Positions 52,655 to 62,349 are shown, counted from the stretch's first letter. The stretch: DNA of 64,000 bases from Alcanivorax sp. (GCA_022449455.1 JAKUPL010000003.1:124001-188000); one strand, 5' to 3'. A program made the numbers and translations. Notes: a model not told the origin generated them from the letters alone.

Positions 52655-54556
52655 ATGCCCTCCCCGGCCGACCGTTCTCCGGTACTTGCCGGCCCGCTGC
52701 TGCGCCGGCTGGAAGCGGGCCGCGTGGTGCTGTGGCTGGTGGCGGAACGGCCACTGACCGGACAGCTGGAGCTGTGGGAAGGCGATGACCGGGCGCCGCG
52801 CCAATGGCCCCTGGCCGAGCCCCATTGCCAGGTGGTGCCACTGGGCGAACGGGCCCACCTGCACCTGATCGACCTGGCGCCGGACCCGCCGCTGCCCGAC
52901 GACACCCTGATCGGCTACGACCTGCGCCTGGATGGTCCGGGCGGCGTGGCCGACTGGGCGCCTCATCTGCTCTACCCCGGCCAGACGCGCCCGGCGTTCG
53001 TGTTGCACCGGCGGCGCCGGCAACTGTTCTACGGCTCCTGCCGCAAACCCCATCACCCCCAGCGCGACGGCCTGGCCCGCGCCGACCGGCATCTGGCCGC
53101 CGACCCGGCCTCGGTGAGCCGGCGCCCGGCCCTGCTGCTGCTCACCGGCGATCAGGTTTACGTGGACGACGTGGCCGGCCCCATGCTCAGCGCGGTGCAG
53201 GCGCTGGTGCGGGCACTGGGGCTGCCCGACGAGGATCTGAGCGGCGCCCGCATCACCGACAGCGCCGAGCTGTTCGGCCATCCGGACAACCACAACCGGG
53301 AACGGTTGCTGCCCGCCCTGGAATCCAACGAGGCCCTGCGCGAGCGTTTCTTCGGCGGCGTGGAAAAGCCGGTGTTCACCTCCGACCACGCCCACCGTCA
53401 CCTGATTACCCTGTCGGAAATGTTCGCTCTCTACCTGCTGGTCTGGTCGCCCGAGCCCTGGCGCCGCATCGCGCCGGCCCGGCCGCCCCTGGACGACGAG
53501 CAGGCCGAGGAGTACCAACGTCAGCAGCCGATCATCGACACCTTCGTGGCGGACCTGCCGGCGGCGGCGCGGGTGATGGCGCAGCTGCCCACCCTGATGA
53601 TCTTCGACGACCACGACATTACCGACGACTGGAACCTGACCGCCGCCTGGGAGCGCAGCGCCTACGGCCATCCTTTCTCCCGGCAGATCATCGGCAACGC
53701 CCTGATCGCCTATCTGCTCTGCCAGGGCTGGGGCAACGACCCGGACGCCGTGGCCGAGCTGCTGCCCGACACCCGCGCCCTGCTCGCCGACGCCACCGCC
53801 CGGGGGCGCCTGGACGATCCCCGCCATACCGAACTGATCGCCCGGCTGCTGGCGTTCCAGCATTGGCACTATGAGCTGCCCGGCACCCCCAAGCTGGTGG
53901 TGCTGGACACCCGCACCCGGCGCTGGCGCAGTGAGCGGCACGCCGGCCGCCCCTCGGGCCTGATGGACTGGGAAGCGCTCAGCGAATTCCAGCAGGCGCT
54001 GCTTGGCGAAACCTCGGTGGTGATCGTGTCGGCGGCGCCGATCTTCGGCGTCAAACTGATCGAGACGGTGCAGAAGCTGTTCACCCTGGCCGGCAAGCCG
54101 CTCACCGTGGACGCGGAAAACTGGATGGCGCACCGGGGCGCCGCCCGGGTGATGCTGAATATTTTCCGCCACTCCCGAACGCCGGGAAACTACGTGATCC
54201 TGTCCGGGGACGTGCATTATTCCTTCGTGTACCGGGTGCGCATCCGGCAACGGGACGGCGGCCCCAACGTCTGGCAGCTCACCGACAGCGGCTTGAAGAA
54301 CACCTTTCCGCACCGGCTGCTGACCCTGTTCGACCGGCTCAACCGCTGGCTCTATTCGCCCCGTTCACCGCTCAACTGGTTCACCCAGCGCCGGCCCATG
54401 GCGGTGCACCCCTTTGCCCCGGACCACCGCGACGCCGGCGAGCGCCTCTGGAACGGCGCCGGCATCGGCCTGGTCACTTTGGACGACCAGGGCCGCCCGG
54501 AACGGATCCGGCACCTGAGCGTGGACGGCGAGGACGTGGATTTTAATCCACTATAA
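52655..54556 (+). CDS. large PhoD-like metallophosphatase
   Basis: This 633-residue PhoD-like protein has an N-terminal domain (about 1-120, LRRLEAGRVVLWLVAERP), YGSCRKPHH, LTGDQVYVDDV, LMIFDDHDITDDWN, LDTRTRRW and ILSGDVHYSF with the expected metal residues. It has no signal peptide. A long helical insert (about 190-300) separates the first two metal motifs. It follows metG by 12 bp and is probably co-transcribed. The substrate is unknown. Confidence 0.87.
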   Translation: MPSPADRSPVLAGPLLRRLEAGRVVLWLVAERPLTGQLELWEGDDRAPRQWPLAEPHCQVVPLGERAHLHLIDLAPDPPLPDDTLIGYDLRLDGPGGVADWAPHLLYPGQTRPAFVLHRRRRQLFYGSCRKPHHPQRDGLARADRHLAADPASVSRRPALLLLTGDQVYVDDVAGPMLSAVQALVRALGLPDEDLSGARITDSAELFGHPDNHNRERLLPALESNEALRERFFGGVEKPVFTSDHAHRHLITLSEMFALYLLVWSPEPWRRIAPARPPLDDEQAEEYQRQQPIIDTFVADLPAAARVMAQLPTLMIFDDHDITDDWNLTAAWERSAYGHPFSRQIIGNALIAYLLCQGWGNDPDAVAELLPDTRALLADATARGRLDDPRHTELIARLLAFQHWHYELPGTPKLVVLDTRTRRWRSERHAGRPSGLMDWEALSEFQQALLGETSVVIVSAAPIFGVKLIETVQKLFTLAGKPLTVDAENWMAHRGAARVMLNIFRHSRTPGNYVILSGDVHYSFVYRVRIRQRDGGPNVWQLTDSGLKNTFPHRLLTLFDRLNRWLYSPRSPLNWFTQRRPMAVHPFAPDHRDAGERLWNGAGIGLVTLDDQGRPERIRHLSVDGEDVDFNPL

Positions 54557-54562
54557 AAAAAA

Positions 54563-54583
54563 CGGCCCGAAGGCCGCTTTTTT
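54563..54583. terminator. bidirectional intrinsic terminator
   Basis: CGGCC-CGAA-GGCCG (54563-54567/54572-54576) is flanked by an A-run on the left (54555-54562) and a T-run on the right (54578-54583). It can end both the + strand PhoD-like gene and the - strand Spy-like gene. Confidence 0.85.
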
Positions 54584-54605
54584 CTCGATGCGCGGGAGCC
54601 GGCAA

Positions 54606-55067
54606 TTACTGCTGCTGGCCCTGCTGCTGGCGCATCTGTTCCTGCATCTGGCGCATTTGCTCGCGCTGCTGGCGGGCACGCTCTTCCAGAGTGTTGCGCT
54701 GCTCCTCGGTCAGGTTTTCCTGAATCCGGGCCTGCAGCAGCACGGTCTCGGCGGCGATGTCGCCGGTCAGTTCACCCAGTTCCTCGGCGTCGTCACGGAT
54801 TTTGTCTTCGTCGTAATCCGGGCCGATCTGGCTGCTCAGCGATTGCTGCAGTTCCTGGGCCTCCATGCGCTTGCTGTTGATCTTGGCCTCGGAGTCCTGC
54901 ATCAGCTCACGCATCTCCTTTTTCTGGTCGGCGCTCAGGCTGACCAACTGGTCGAGCTGATCCACCTGATCACCCTGGGCCATTCCCGGGCCTTGCTGCG
55001 CCATGGCGGTACCACTTACCCCCAGGGCCATCAGCAGCGCGATACTCAGTCGCTTAACGGTCGTCAT
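54606..55067 (-). CDS. Spy/CpxP-like periplasmic protein
   Basis: This 153-residue protein has a clean Sec signal peptide (MTTVKRLSIALLMALGVSGT, cleavage AMA-QQ) and a helical mature part with LSADQKKEMRELM and LTEEQRNTLEERA, the LTxxQ-type motifs of Spy/CpxP chaperones. The C-terminus is a Gln/Met/Arg-rich tail (QMQEQMRQQQGQQQ). It probably acts as a periplasmic chaperone or metal-stress sensor. The ATG at 55067 is preceded by GGAG and is preferred over ATG 55079. Confidence 0.82.
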   Translation of the reverse strand: MTTVKRLSIALLMALGVSGTAMAQQGPGMAQGDQVDQLDQLVSLSADQKKEMRELMQDSEAKINSKRMEAQELQQSLSSQIGPDYDEDKIRDDAEELGELTGDIAAETVLLQARIQENLTEEQRNTLEERARQQREQMRQMQEQMRQQQGQQQ

Positions 55068-55256
55068 ATGGTTCTCCATTCAGCCAATCTCGGATCGGTG
55101 ATCCGCAGTGAGGGAATCACCCTACCCGATGGGGCAACGCAACTTCATCCCCGTTCCGCACGTTTTGCCCGCCAATAAGGGCCCGCACCCCGCCCCGTCC
55201 CGGCGCGCCCCGCCAATGACGCGGCTTCCAGGGGGTCTCGGGGAATCGGAAAATTT

Positions 55257-55265
55257 TGCTAAACT
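55257..55265 (+). promoter_or_regulatory. possible extended -10 promoter for rnfB
   Basis: TG-C-TAAACT is an extended -10 match 35 bp before the rnfB ATG. No clear -35 is seen. The rest of the 232-bp gap 55068-55299 shows no other gene. Confidence 0.35.
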
Positions 55266-55299
55266 GCCGCCCAACCCGCGCCACAACCGACCGGATGCC

Positions 55300-56136
55300 A
55301 TGACAGACACCCCGTTTCACGGCGGCCGCGCCATTGAAGTAGAACGCATCGACGCCCTGTTACCGCAGACCCAGTGCGGCAAATGCGGCCACCCGGGCTG
55401 CCGCCCCTATGCCCGGGCGGTGGCCGACGGCGAGGCGCACAACCGCTGCCCGCCGGGGGGCCAGGGCACCGCCGACGCCCTCGCCGAGCTGCTGGATCGC
55501 GCGCCGCTGCCCCTCGACGAACGCGGCTACGACAACGCCACCGCCCGCAAGGTGGCGGTGATCCGTGAGGACGAATGCATCGGCTGCACCAAATGCATCC
55601 AGGCCTGCCCGGTGGACGCCATCGTCGGCGCCGCCCGGCGCATGCACACGGTGATCACCGACGAGTGCACCGGTTGCGATCTGTGCGTGCCGCCCTGCCC
55701 GGTGGACTGCATCGATATGCTGACGGTGTCGGCGACACCGTTTCAGCCGGACGCCCCGGCGGATCGCGCCCGCGCCGACCAGGCCCGGGCCCGTTATGAG
55801 GCCCGCGAGGCGCGCCTGGCCCGGGAGCGGGCCCACAAGGCGGCGCAAAGCCGCGCCCGGCTGGCGGCCCGGCAACGGCGGATGGAGCCCCAGCGGGACG
55901 CCGCCGCGCCGCCTTCGCCGACCGCCGACTCGCGGCGCCAGCGGCTCAAGCTGACCACCGCCTATAACCGCGCCAGCAAGCAATGCAAGGAAGCGCGGGC
56001 GGCGCTGGAACGGGCCCGCCGCCAGGGCGCCGGCCAGCTCGATGCCATGCAGCAACGGGTGGACGCCATGACCGCCCGGGCCGAGCAGGCCCGACGCCAG
56101 TTGGAGGCGTTCAAGGCGGCCCATTCCGAGGATTGA
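55300..56136 (+). CDS. rnfB: soluble RnfB-like iron-sulfur protein with coiled-coil tail
   Basis: This 278-residue RnfB/RsxB homologue has the N-terminal 4Fe-4S domain (CGKCGHPGC...C), then two ferredoxin clusters [12 protein letters not shown] and [12 protein letters not shown]. The N-terminal membrane helix of standard RnfB is absent, and a C-terminal Arg/Ala-rich coiled coil (about 155-278) is added. The ATG at 55300 is the only start that places the first cluster normally. Neighbours metG and nth frame the rnf operon in Pseudomonas, but here the other rnf genes are missing between rnfB and nth. Confidence 0.88.
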   Translation: MTDTPFHGGRAIEVERIDALLPQTQCGKCGHPGCRPYARAVADGEAHNRCPPGGQGTADALAELLDRAPLPLDERGYDNATARKVAVIREDECIGCTKCIQACPVDAIVGAARRMHTVITDECTGCDLCVPPCPVDCIDMLTVSATPFQPDAPADRARADQARARYEAREARLARERAHKAAQSRARLAARQRRMEPQRDAAAPPSPTADSRRQRLKLTTAYNRASKQCKEARAALERARRQGAGQLDAMQQRVDAMTARAEQARRQLEAFKAAHSED

Positions 56137-56236
56137 GAACCCGGCCGCGTTGTTTAACCACCTTATACAACGTTCACGTTCCGATTCCGTTACAACTACG
56201 GCCAAGCCAAATCCAATAAGGAAGAAGGAGGCCGTT

Positions 56237-56767
56237 ATGAATAATTCAGCAACCGTGGCCCTGGCCGTGGTCGGCACGCTGGCGGTGGTCGGCGTCGGCT
56301 ACGCCGGGTTTCAAGCTCTGGGCGGCGACGCGGATCGCTACGCCGAAGTGGTCAAGGTGGAACCCGCCACCAAAAGCTACCAGGAACCGGAACAGCGCTG
56401 CGAGCAGGTCAACGTGCAGCGGCAGAAGCCGGTGAAGGACGAGCACCAGATCGCCGGCAGCGCCATCGGCGCCGTGGTCGGCGGCGTGATCGGCCACCAG
56501 TTCGGTGGCGGCAGCGGCAAGGACGCGGCCACCGCGGCCGGTGCCATCGCCGGTGGCTACGCCGGCAACAAAACCCAGGAACATATGCAGAAGAGCAACA
56601 CTTACACCACCACCGAGGAACGTTGCCAGACGGTGATGAACACCCGCACCGAGAAAAACGGCTATAACGTGACCTACCGGCTCGACGGCCAGACGCACAC
56701 GGTGCGCATGGACGACGAACCCGGCGACCGTCTGCCGGTGGAAAACGGCAAGGTCGTGACCGACTGA
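56237..56767 (+). CDS. glycine zipper 2TM envelope protein
   Basis: This 176-residue protein has an N-terminal hydrophobic segment (TVALAVVGTLAVVGVGYAGF), a glycine-zipper region (IGAVVGGVIGHQFGGGSGKD...AGAIAGGYAGNK) and a C-terminal domain with two cysteine-containing segments (EQRCEQV, EERCQTV) and YNVTYRLDGQTHTVRMD. It resembles the 17-kDa antigen/SlyB-like family, but no lipobox cysteine is seen. AAGGAGGCC precedes the ATG. The role is unknown, probably in the envelope. Confidence 0.8.
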   Translation: MNNSATVALAVVGTLAVVGVGYAGFQALGGDADRYAEVVKVEPATKSYQEPEQRCEQVNVQRQKPVKDEHQIAGSAIGAVVGGVIGHQFGGGSGKDAATAAGAIAGGYAGNKTQEHMQKSNTYTTTEERCQTVMNTRTEKNGYNVTYRLDGQTHTVRMDDEPGDRLPVENGKVVTD

Positions 56768-56780
56768 ACCCCTCCCCCGT

Positions 56781-56864
56781 CGTGGCGGGCCCCCGGCCCC
56801 CCCCCCCCCCCCGGGCCCCCCCCCCCCCCCCCCCCCCGGGGGGGGGGCCGGGGGGGCCGCCACG
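56781..56864. repeat. homopolymer C/G tract inside a stem
   Basis: The runs are C16 (56797-56812), C22 (56816-56837), G10 (56838-56847) and G7 (56850-56856). They are enclosed by CGTGGCGG (56781-56788) and CCGCCACG (56857-56864), which pair. It looks like a strong GC terminator hairpin whose homopolymers are expanded, either truly or by sequencing/assembly error. It sits between the glycine-zipper gene and nth. Confidence 0.75.
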
Positions 56865-56934
56865 CCCCCCGGGCAACACCCGCCCACCTCCGTTATACTG
56901 CGCGTTTTCGTCGATCAGGCTTGCACCGCGAATC

Positions 56935-57573
56935 ATGAACCGGGAAAAACGCACCGAGATCTTCCGCCGGCTGCGCGACCAGCGTCCGGTCCCCACCACC
57001 GAACTGAACTACGACACCCCCTTTGAATTGCTGGTGGCGGTGGTGCTGTCCGCCCAGGCCACCGATGTGGGCGTCAACAAGGCCACCGCGCGGCTGTTTC
57101 CGGTGGCCAACACGCCGGCGGCGATTCGCGCCCTGGGCGTGGACGGCCTGAAGGAATACATCAAGACCATCGGGCTGTTCAATTCCAAGGCCAACAACGT
57201 CATCAAGCTTTGCGATCAGTTGATCGAACAACACGACGGCCAGGTGCCGCGTTCCCGGGCCGCCCTGGAGGCCCTGCCCGGGGTCGGTCGCAAAACCGCC
57301 AACGTGGTGCTCAATACCGCCTTCGGCGAGCCCACCATCGCCGTGGACACGCACATTTTCCGGGTCAGTAACCGCACCCGCATCGCGCCGGGCAAAAACG
57401 TGGTCGAGGTGGAAAACCGCCTGATGCGGGTGGTGCCGGAGGAGTTCAAACGGGACTGCCATCACTGGCTGATTCTGCACGGCCGCTACACCTGCACCGC
57501 GCGTAAACCGAAATGCGGCGAATGCATCATCGCCGACCTGTGCGAGTTCCCCCCCAGCCAGCGTCCGTCCTGA
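56935..57573 (+). CDS. nth: endonuclease III
   Basis: This 212-residue base-excision glycosylase/AP lyase has the HhH motif LEALPGVGRKTANVVLN with the catalytic Lys, the catalytic Asp in IAVDTHIFRV and the C-terminal 4Fe-4S motif Cx6Cx2Cx5C (CTARKPKCGECIIADLC). It removes oxidised pyrimidines. Length equals E. coli Nth. A TATACT -10-like hexamer (56894-56899) is 36 bp upstream. The frame extends upstream into the homopolymer tract, which is not coding. Confidence 0.97.
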   Translation: MNREKRTEIFRRLRDQRPVPTTELNYDTPFELLVAVVLSAQATDVGVNKATARLFPVANTPAAIRALGVDGLKEYIKTIGLFNSKANNVIKLCDQLIEQHDGQVPRSRAALEALPGVGRKTANVVLNTAFGEPTIAVDTHIFRVSNRTRIAPGKNVVEVENRLMRVVPEEFKRDCHHWLILHGRYTCTARKPKCGECIIADLCEFPPSQRPS

Positions 57574-57582
57574 CGTAAAAAG

Positions 57583-57610
57583 CCGGCTATCCCGGGGCCA
57601 GGATAGCCGG
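57583..57610 (-). terminator. intrinsic terminator for the comEA gene
   Basis: CCGGCTATCC (57583-57592) and GGATAGCCGG (57601-57610) form a perfect 10-bp stem. Read on the - strand, the bases after it are CTTTTTACG, giving a T-tract. It ends the comEA transcript 83 bp after the stop and also serves as a 3' stem for nth on the other strand. Confidence 0.8.
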
Positions 57611-57692
57611 TCGCGCGGAACCAAGGAGAGTGGGCTTGCCATGGACGAACAAGCGGTTACTCCGCGCAAAAAGCGCCATCAGCGCGAAAACC

Positions 57693-58022
57693 TCACAGCG
57701 TCAGCCGGTCACGGAAGCGCGCCAGCGTCTTCTCGCCGATCCCCCTGATCGCCATCAGTTGATCCACCGAGGTGAAAGGCCCCTCCTGCTCGCGCCAATC
57801 CACGATCCGCGCCGCCGTGGCCGGACCGATGCCGCGCAGCTGTTGCAGCTGTTCCGCGCTGGCCGTGTTCAGGTTGATGGGGGCGATGGCCGGGCTGTCC
57901 GCCGTCGTCGGGGTCGCCTCCGGCGCCGCCTGTGCCCAGGGCGCGGCGGTGGCCAGCAGCGTGCCGAGCAGCAGGGCGCGGCCCAGGCGGGGGCTTTTCG
58001 TGAAGAGTTGGAACATTCGCAT
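57693..58022 (-). CDS. ComEA-like helix-hairpin-helix protein
   Basis: This 109-residue protein has a signal peptide ([20 protein letters not shown]) and two helix-hairpin-helix motifs ([20 protein letters not shown] and [19 protein letters not shown]). ComEA proteins bind incoming DNA in the periplasm during natural transformation; short versions are widespread in Proteobacteria. The start at 58022 has GGAG 7 bp upstream; ATG 58016 is also possible. It lies alone 101 bp beyond pyrF. Confidence 0.9.
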   Translation of the reverse strand: MRMFQLFTKSPRLGRALLLGTLLATAAPWAQAAPEATPTTADSPAIAPINLNTASAEQLQQLRGIGPATAARIVDWREQEGPFTSVDQLMAIRGIGEKTLARFRDRLTL

Positions 58023-58123
58023 CGTTGATCTCCCTTTCAGGTCATCCTTGTGAAGGTCCGACCACTGTAGGGAAAACGAAGCGGAACGCCTGTCAGCCGA
58101 TTCGGCGAGTGAGCGCGCGACGG

Positions 58124-58819
58124 CTAGGAAAGGCTTTGTAGGATATCGTCCACCACCGCTGTAGGATTTTCCGCACGGGTGATGGGCCGACCGATCACCA
58201 TATGGCTCACGCCCAGGTCCCGGGCCCGGGCCGGTGTCACCACCCGGCGCTGGTCGTCGCCGGCGCTGCCTTGCGGGCGGATACCCGGTGTCACCAGGTC
58301 GAAGTCCGGGCCGCAGGCCTCGCGCAGCATGGGCGCTTCCCGGGCCGAGCAGACCACCCCGTCGAGGCCGTGATCGCGGCTCAGCAGGGCCAGCCGGCGC
58401 ACCTGCTCCTCGGCGCTCACGGTAAGGCCGATTTCGCGCAGATCGGCCTCGGTCTGGCTGGTCAGCACGGTCACCGCGATCAGTCGGGGGCGGTCATGGC
58501 AATTCGCCAGTGCCTCCCGGGCGGCGTCCAGCATGCGCCCGCCGCCACTGGCGTGCACATTGACCATCCACACGCCCAGATCGGCGGCGGCGCGCACCGC
58601 GCCGGCCACGGTATTGGGAATGTCATGGAATTTCAGGTCCAGAAACACCTGGAAACCACGGGCGCGCAGCGCTTCCACCACCGCCGGCCCCGCCCGGGTG
58701 AACAGCTCCTTGCCCACCTTGACCCGTACCCGCGCCGGGTCCAGCCGGTCGGCCATGGCCAGGGCCGGGTCGGCGGCGTCGTAGTCCAGGGCAACGATGA
58801 TGGGGCTTTCGGCGGTCAC
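58124..58819 (-). CDS. pyrF: orotidine 5'-phosphate decarboxylase
   Basis: This 231-residue TIM-barrel enzyme has [37 protein letters not shown] with the catalytic Lys/Asp set and VTPGIRPQG. It makes UMP from OMP. The start is GTG at 58819, overlapping the LapB stop (GTGA), with AGGAGG upstream; the alternative ATG far upstream lies inside lapB. Order lapA-lapB-pyrF is conserved in gammaproteobacteria. Confidence 0.96.
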   Translation of the reverse strand: MTAESPIIVALDYDAADPALAMADRLDPARVRVKVGKELFTRAGPAVVEALRARGFQVFLDLKFHDIPNTVAGAVRAAADLGVWMVNVHASGGGRMLDAAREALANCHDRPRLIAVTVLTSQTEADLREIGLTVSAEEQVRRLALLSRDHGLDGVVCSAREAPMLREACGPDFDLVTPGIRPQGSAGDDQRRVVTPARARDLGVSHMVIGRPITRAENPTAVVDDILQSLS

Positions 58820-59994
58820 GACTTGCTGCCTCCTTCGGAACGGGGCTTGATGGTGCCCCAGCGGCGGCAGCTCGGGCAGCGCCATTGCAGCAGCGGGGTC
58901 TGGAAGCCGCAGCGGCGGCATTGGTAAACGGTTTTGTCGGAGGTGAGCCGTTCGGTGAGCTCCTTGAGCATGCCCAGATGCTCACGGGCCTCACCCTGGG
59001 CGGACACCTGCAGATTCATGTCGATGATGCGGTGCAGGCCGCGCACCGACGGGTTGGCCTTCATGTAATCAGCGATAAAGTCCGCCGCCTCGCGATCACC
59101 GTAGCGCTCGCGCAGCTGCTCGGAGAGCAGCAGCACCCGGGCGGTGGACGGCTCCTCGGCACTGAAATCGGCGAGCAGACGGATAAACTCCTCTTCCTTT
59201 TCCAGGCGCTGGTAGCACTGGCGCAGCTCGTCCAGCACCTCGTCGAAAAACGCCTTGTCCTGCTGCCAGATGCGCTTGAAGGCATCGATGGCGTCGGCCC
59301 ACTGCTCCTCGCGCATTTCCAGGCGGCCCTGCACCACGCTGGCGCGCACGCACTGCTTGTCGAAGCCCAGCGCCCGGCGCAGCATGCGGCGGGCCGGCGC
59401 CATCTCGCCCCGGGCGATCTGGCCGTCGGCTTCCTCACAGCAGTAATGGGCCAGGATCGGGCCCATCTTGGGGTCGGACTTGACCAGTTGCTCGCCCATG
59501 GAAATGGCACTGGTCCAGTCGCGTTCCTGCTCGTAAAGGTGGGTGAGCTGGCGGATCACCTGCTCGCGCTTTTCGCAGTCCTGATCGAGCATTTCCAGCA
59601 GCACTTCCTCGGCCCGGTCGAACAGGCCGCCGGCCAGATAGTCCTCGGCCAGTTCCAGCTGAATCTGCTCCTGGGTCGGGCGCGGCAGCTCGCCCTGCTC
59701 CAGCAGGTGAGAATGAATCAGAGTGGCCCGGTCGAACTCACCGCGTTTGCGGAACAGCCGCGCCATGCTGAGGTGGGTTTCCAGCGTCTGGTCGGACACT
59801 TCCAGGCTGTTGAGCAGAGCCTCCACGGCCTTGTCCGGCTCTTCATTGAGCAGAAAGTTGAGCCCGGCCACGTATTCCTGGGACAGGGATTCCATGCGCC
59901 GGCGCTGGCGGCGCTTGCCTTCCCGCCGCCCCAGGTAGAAGCCGGTGGCGATGGCGAAGAAGAACAGCGGAATCAGCCAAAGCGGTTCGCTCAT
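58816..59994 (-). CDS. lapB: LapB, lipopolysaccharide assembly regulator
   Basis: This 392-residue protein has an N-terminal inner-membrane helix ([18 protein letters not shown]), a series of TPR-like helical repeats (about 35-350) and a C-terminal rubredoxin-type metal site CRRCGF...CPSCRRW. It controls LpxC turnover by FtsH and so LPS synthesis. The ATG at 59994 overlaps the lapA stop (ATGA), and the stop overlaps pyrF. Confidence 0.95.
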   Translation of the reverse strand: MSEPLWLIPLFFFAIATGFYLGRREGKRRQRRRMESLSQEYVAGLNFLLNEEPDKAVEALLNSLEVSDQTLETHLSMARLFRKRGEFDRATLIHSHLLEQGELPRPTQEQIQLELAEDYLAGGLFDRAEEVLLEMLDQDCEKREQVIRQLTHLYEQERDWTSAISMGEQLVKSDPKMGPILAHYCCEEADGQIARGEMAPARRMLRRALGFDKQCVRASVVQGRLEMREEQWADAIDAFKRIWQQDKAFFDEVLDELRQCYQRLEKEEEFIRLLADFSAEEPSTARVLLLSEQLRERYGDREAADFIADYMKANPSVRGLHRIIDMNLQVSAQGEAREHLGMLKELTERLTSDKTVYQCRRCGFQTPLLQWRCPSCRRWGTIKPRSEGGSKS

Positions 59995-60230
59995 GAACGG
60001 GACCCGAACAGACCACGTACTCCGCGCAGGCCCAGTCCGGTGAGCAGCCCCAGCAACAGCCCCAGGGCCAGCAGCAGCACCGCCATGGCGCCCAGGGTCA
60101 CCTGCCATTGCCAGCCGGTCACCGGCATCGCCAGGGTCACCAGCTGGGTGTTGGTGGTGACAAACAAAAACGCCGCGACGAACACCGCCAGCAGCGCCAG
60201 AATCAAACACATTCGGTAGAGATTTCGCAT
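59991..60230 (-). CDS. lapA: LapA family inner-membrane protein
   Basis: This 79-residue protein has two membrane helices (LILALLAVFVAAFLFVTTN and LGAMAVLLLALGLLLGLLTG) and the LapA-domain residues NTQLVTL between them. It works with LapB in LPS assembly control. The start at 60230 (MRNLYRMCLIL) is preferred over an in-frame ATG at 60299. It lies 22 bp after ihfB. Confidence 0.9.
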   Translation of the reverse strand: MRNLYRMCLILALLAVFVAAFLFVTTNTQLVTLAMPVTGWQWQVTLGAMAVLLLALGLLLGLLTGLGLRGVRGLFGSRS

Positions 60231-60252
60231 CACTTCGTCCTGTCCGGCGGGA

Positions 60253-60600
60253 TCAGCCGTGGGCGGTACCCCGGGAATCATCCCGGCCGTCGCCTTCACC
60301 CTCGATCATGGAATCGTTGACCCGTTCACGCAGTTCCTTGCCGGACTTGAAATGCGGAACGTATTTACCGTCCAGCTCGACGCTGGCGCCGGTCTTGGGA
60401 TTGCGACCCACGCGCGGGGCGCGGAAATGAAGGGAAAAGCTGCCAAACCCGCGGATTTCGATGCGGCCCCCCTCGGACAGGGTGTCGGCCATGTAATCGA
60501 TCAGGGTTTTGACGGCGAGCTCCACATCCCTGGGAGACAAGTGGTCGTTTTGCTTGGAAATCCGGGCTATCAGTTTCGACTTCGTTAACGCTGACGCCAT
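60253..60600 (-). CDS. ihfB: integration host factor beta subunit with extended C-terminus
   Basis: This 115-residue HU/IHF protein has TKSKLIARI at the start, [22 protein letters not shown] (key DNA-intercalating arm with Arg-Asn-Pro) and [17 protein letters not shown]. coli IHF-beta has 94 residues, so about 20 extra acidic/basic residues ([18 protein letters not shown]) form a tail. GAAGG precedes the ATG. It follows rpsA, as in many gammaproteobacteria. Confidence 0.94.
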   Translation of the reverse strand: MASALTKSKLIARISKQNDHLSPRDVELAVKTLIDYMADTLSEGGRIEIRGFGSFSLHFRAPRVGRNPKTGASVELDGKYVPHFKSGKELRERVNDSMIEGEGDGRDDSRGTAHG

Positions 60601-60614
60601 TGCAACCTTCTCCC

Positions 60615-60656
60615 CTGGGCTCCCTGCCCAGCGGGGCCGGCCGGTTGGCCGGCCCC
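60615..60656 (-). other. two hairpins between rpsA and ihfB
   Basis: GGGGCCGGCC-GGTT-GGCCGGCCCC (60633-60656) is a perfect 10-bp stem; CTGGGC-TCCCT-GCCCAG (60615-60631) is a 6-bp stem. They fill the gap after the rpsA stop, without a T-tract. They may reduce readthrough into ihfB or protect the rpsA 3' end. Confidence 0.55.
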
Positions 60657-60669
60657 CGGGGAGGAGCCG

Positions 60670-62349
60670 TTATGACTCGTTGCTGTTTTCCATTTGCTGC
60701 TTGATCAGGTCACCGATGGTCTTCGGTGCATTGGCGTCCTGATTCTGCAGGTTGTCCATGGCTTCGCGATCCTGTACCTGATCCTTGGCACGCACGGACA
60801 GATTGATGATGCGGTTCTTGCGGTCGACATTGGTGATGCGTGCTTCCACCTCGTCGCCCACTTTGAGAACCTCGGAGGCATCGTTGACACGGTCGCGGCT
60901 GATTTCGCTGGCACGCAGGGTGCCTTCCACGTTCTCGGCCAGGTCGATGGTGGCGCCTTTGGCGTCCACTTCCTTCACCGTACCCTTGACGATGCTGCCC
61001 TTCTCATTCGCAGCAACATACTGAGCAAACGGATCGTCTGTCAACTGCTTGATTCCAAGGGAAATTCTTTCCCGCTCGGCATCAATGGACAGGACCACGG
61101 TTTCCAGCTCGTCACCCTTGTTGAAGCTGCGTACCGCTTCCTCGCCCTGCTCTTCCCAGGAGATGTCGGACAGGTGCACCAGGCCGTCGATACCGCCTTC
61201 CAGGCCGATGAAGATGCCGAAGTCGGTGATGGACTTGATCTTGCCGGTGATGCGGTCGCCTTTCTGGTAGTTCTCGGCGAAGGATTCCCACGGGTTCGCC
61301 ATGCACTGCTTGATACCCAGGGAAATACGGCGGCGGTCCTCGTCGATATCGAGGATCATCACTTCCACTTCGTCGCCGATCTCTACCACTTTGGAGGGGT
61401 GGATGTTCTTGTTGGTCCAGTCCATTTCGGAGACGTGAACCAGACCTTCCACACCTTCCTCGATCTCGGCGAAGCAGCCGTAATCGGTGAGGTTGGTGAC
61501 GCGGGCACGGACCTTGGAACCTTCCGGGTACTTCTGCACGATGTCGTGCCACGGATCCTCGCCCAGCTGCTTGAGGCCCAGGGACACGCGCATTTTCTCG
61601 CGGTCGAACTTGAGAACCTTGATCTCGATTTCCTGGCCCACTTCGACGATTTCGCTGGGATGCTTGATGCGCTTCCAGGCCATGTCGGTGATGTGCAGCA
61701 GGCCGTCGATGCCGCCCAGGTCCACGAACGCACCGTAGTCGGTGAGGTTCTTGACGATCCCCTTGACCACCATGCCTTCCTGCAGGGACTCCAGCAGCGC
61801 TTCGCGCTCGGCGGAGTGTTCGGCTTCCATGACTGCGCGGCGGGAAACCACCACGTTGTTGCGTTTCGGATCCAGCTTGATGACCTTGAAGTCCAGGTCC
61901 TTGCCTTCCAGGTGGGTAACGTCGCGAACCGGACGAATGTCCACCAGGGAGCCGGGCAGGAACGCGCGGATCGGGCCGATGTCGACGGTGAAGCCGCCCT
62001 TGACCTTGCCGGAGATCTGACCCTTGACGATTTCGTCCTTGTCGAAAGCCACTTCCAGCTCGGCCCAGACTTCGGCGCGCTTGGCTTTCTCACGGGACAG
62101 GCGGGTGAAGCCCATACCGTCGTCGATGGCGTCGACCGCCACTTCCACTTCGTCGCCTTCGGCGATTTCCAGCTCACCGCTCTCGCTGATGAATTCGTTG
62201 CGGGCGATGATGCCTTCGGACTTCAGACCGGCGTTGACGGTGACCCAGTCACTGTCGATGGCGACCACGGTGCCCTTGATGATGGAGCCGCGGGCAACGT
62301 CCAGGTCCTTGAGGCTTTCTTCGAAAAGTTCGGCAAAAGATTCAGTCAT
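60670..62349 (-). CDS. rpsA: 30S ribosomal protein S1
   Basis: This 559-residue protein contains six S1-type OB-fold repeats (for example [20 protein letters not shown], key residues [20 protein letters not shown]). It starts [18 protein letters not shown], as in other gammaproteobacteria, which fixes ATG 62349 over upstream in-frame starts. It brings mRNA to the 30S ribosome. Codon use looks more biased than in neighbouring genes, as expected for high expression. Confidence 0.98.
   Translation of the reverse strand: MTESFAELFEESLKDLDVARGSIIKGTVVAIDSDWVTVNAGLKSEGIIARNEFISESGELEIAEGDEVEVAVDAIDDGMGFTRLSREKAKRAEVWAELEVAFDKDEIVKGQISGKVKGGFTVDIGPIRAFLPGSLVDIRPVRDVTHLEGKDLDFKVIKLDPKRNNVVVSRRAVMEAEHSAEREALLESLQEGMVVKGIVKNLTDYGAFVDLGGIDGLLHITDMAWKRIKHPSEIVEVGQEIEIKVLKFDREKMRVSLGLKQLGEDPWHDIVQKYPEGSKVRARVTNLTDYGCFAEIEEGVEGLVHVSEMDWTNKNIHPSKVVEIGDEVEVMILDIDEDRRRISLGIKQCMANPWESFAENYQKGDRITGKIKSITDFGIFIGLEGGIDGLVHLSDISWEEQGEEAVRSFNKGDELETVVLSIDAERERISLGIKQLTDDPFAQYVAANEKGSIVKGTVKEVDAKGATIDLAENVEGTLRASEISRDRVNDASEVLKVGDEVEARITNVDRKNRIINLSVRAKDQVQDREAMDNLQNQDANAPKTIGDLIKQQMENSNES

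Noticed and set aside
56893-56899. TTATACT as a promoter for nth
   Set aside because: No -35 hexamer can be placed because the upstream region is the homopolymer tract; too weak to list as a feature.
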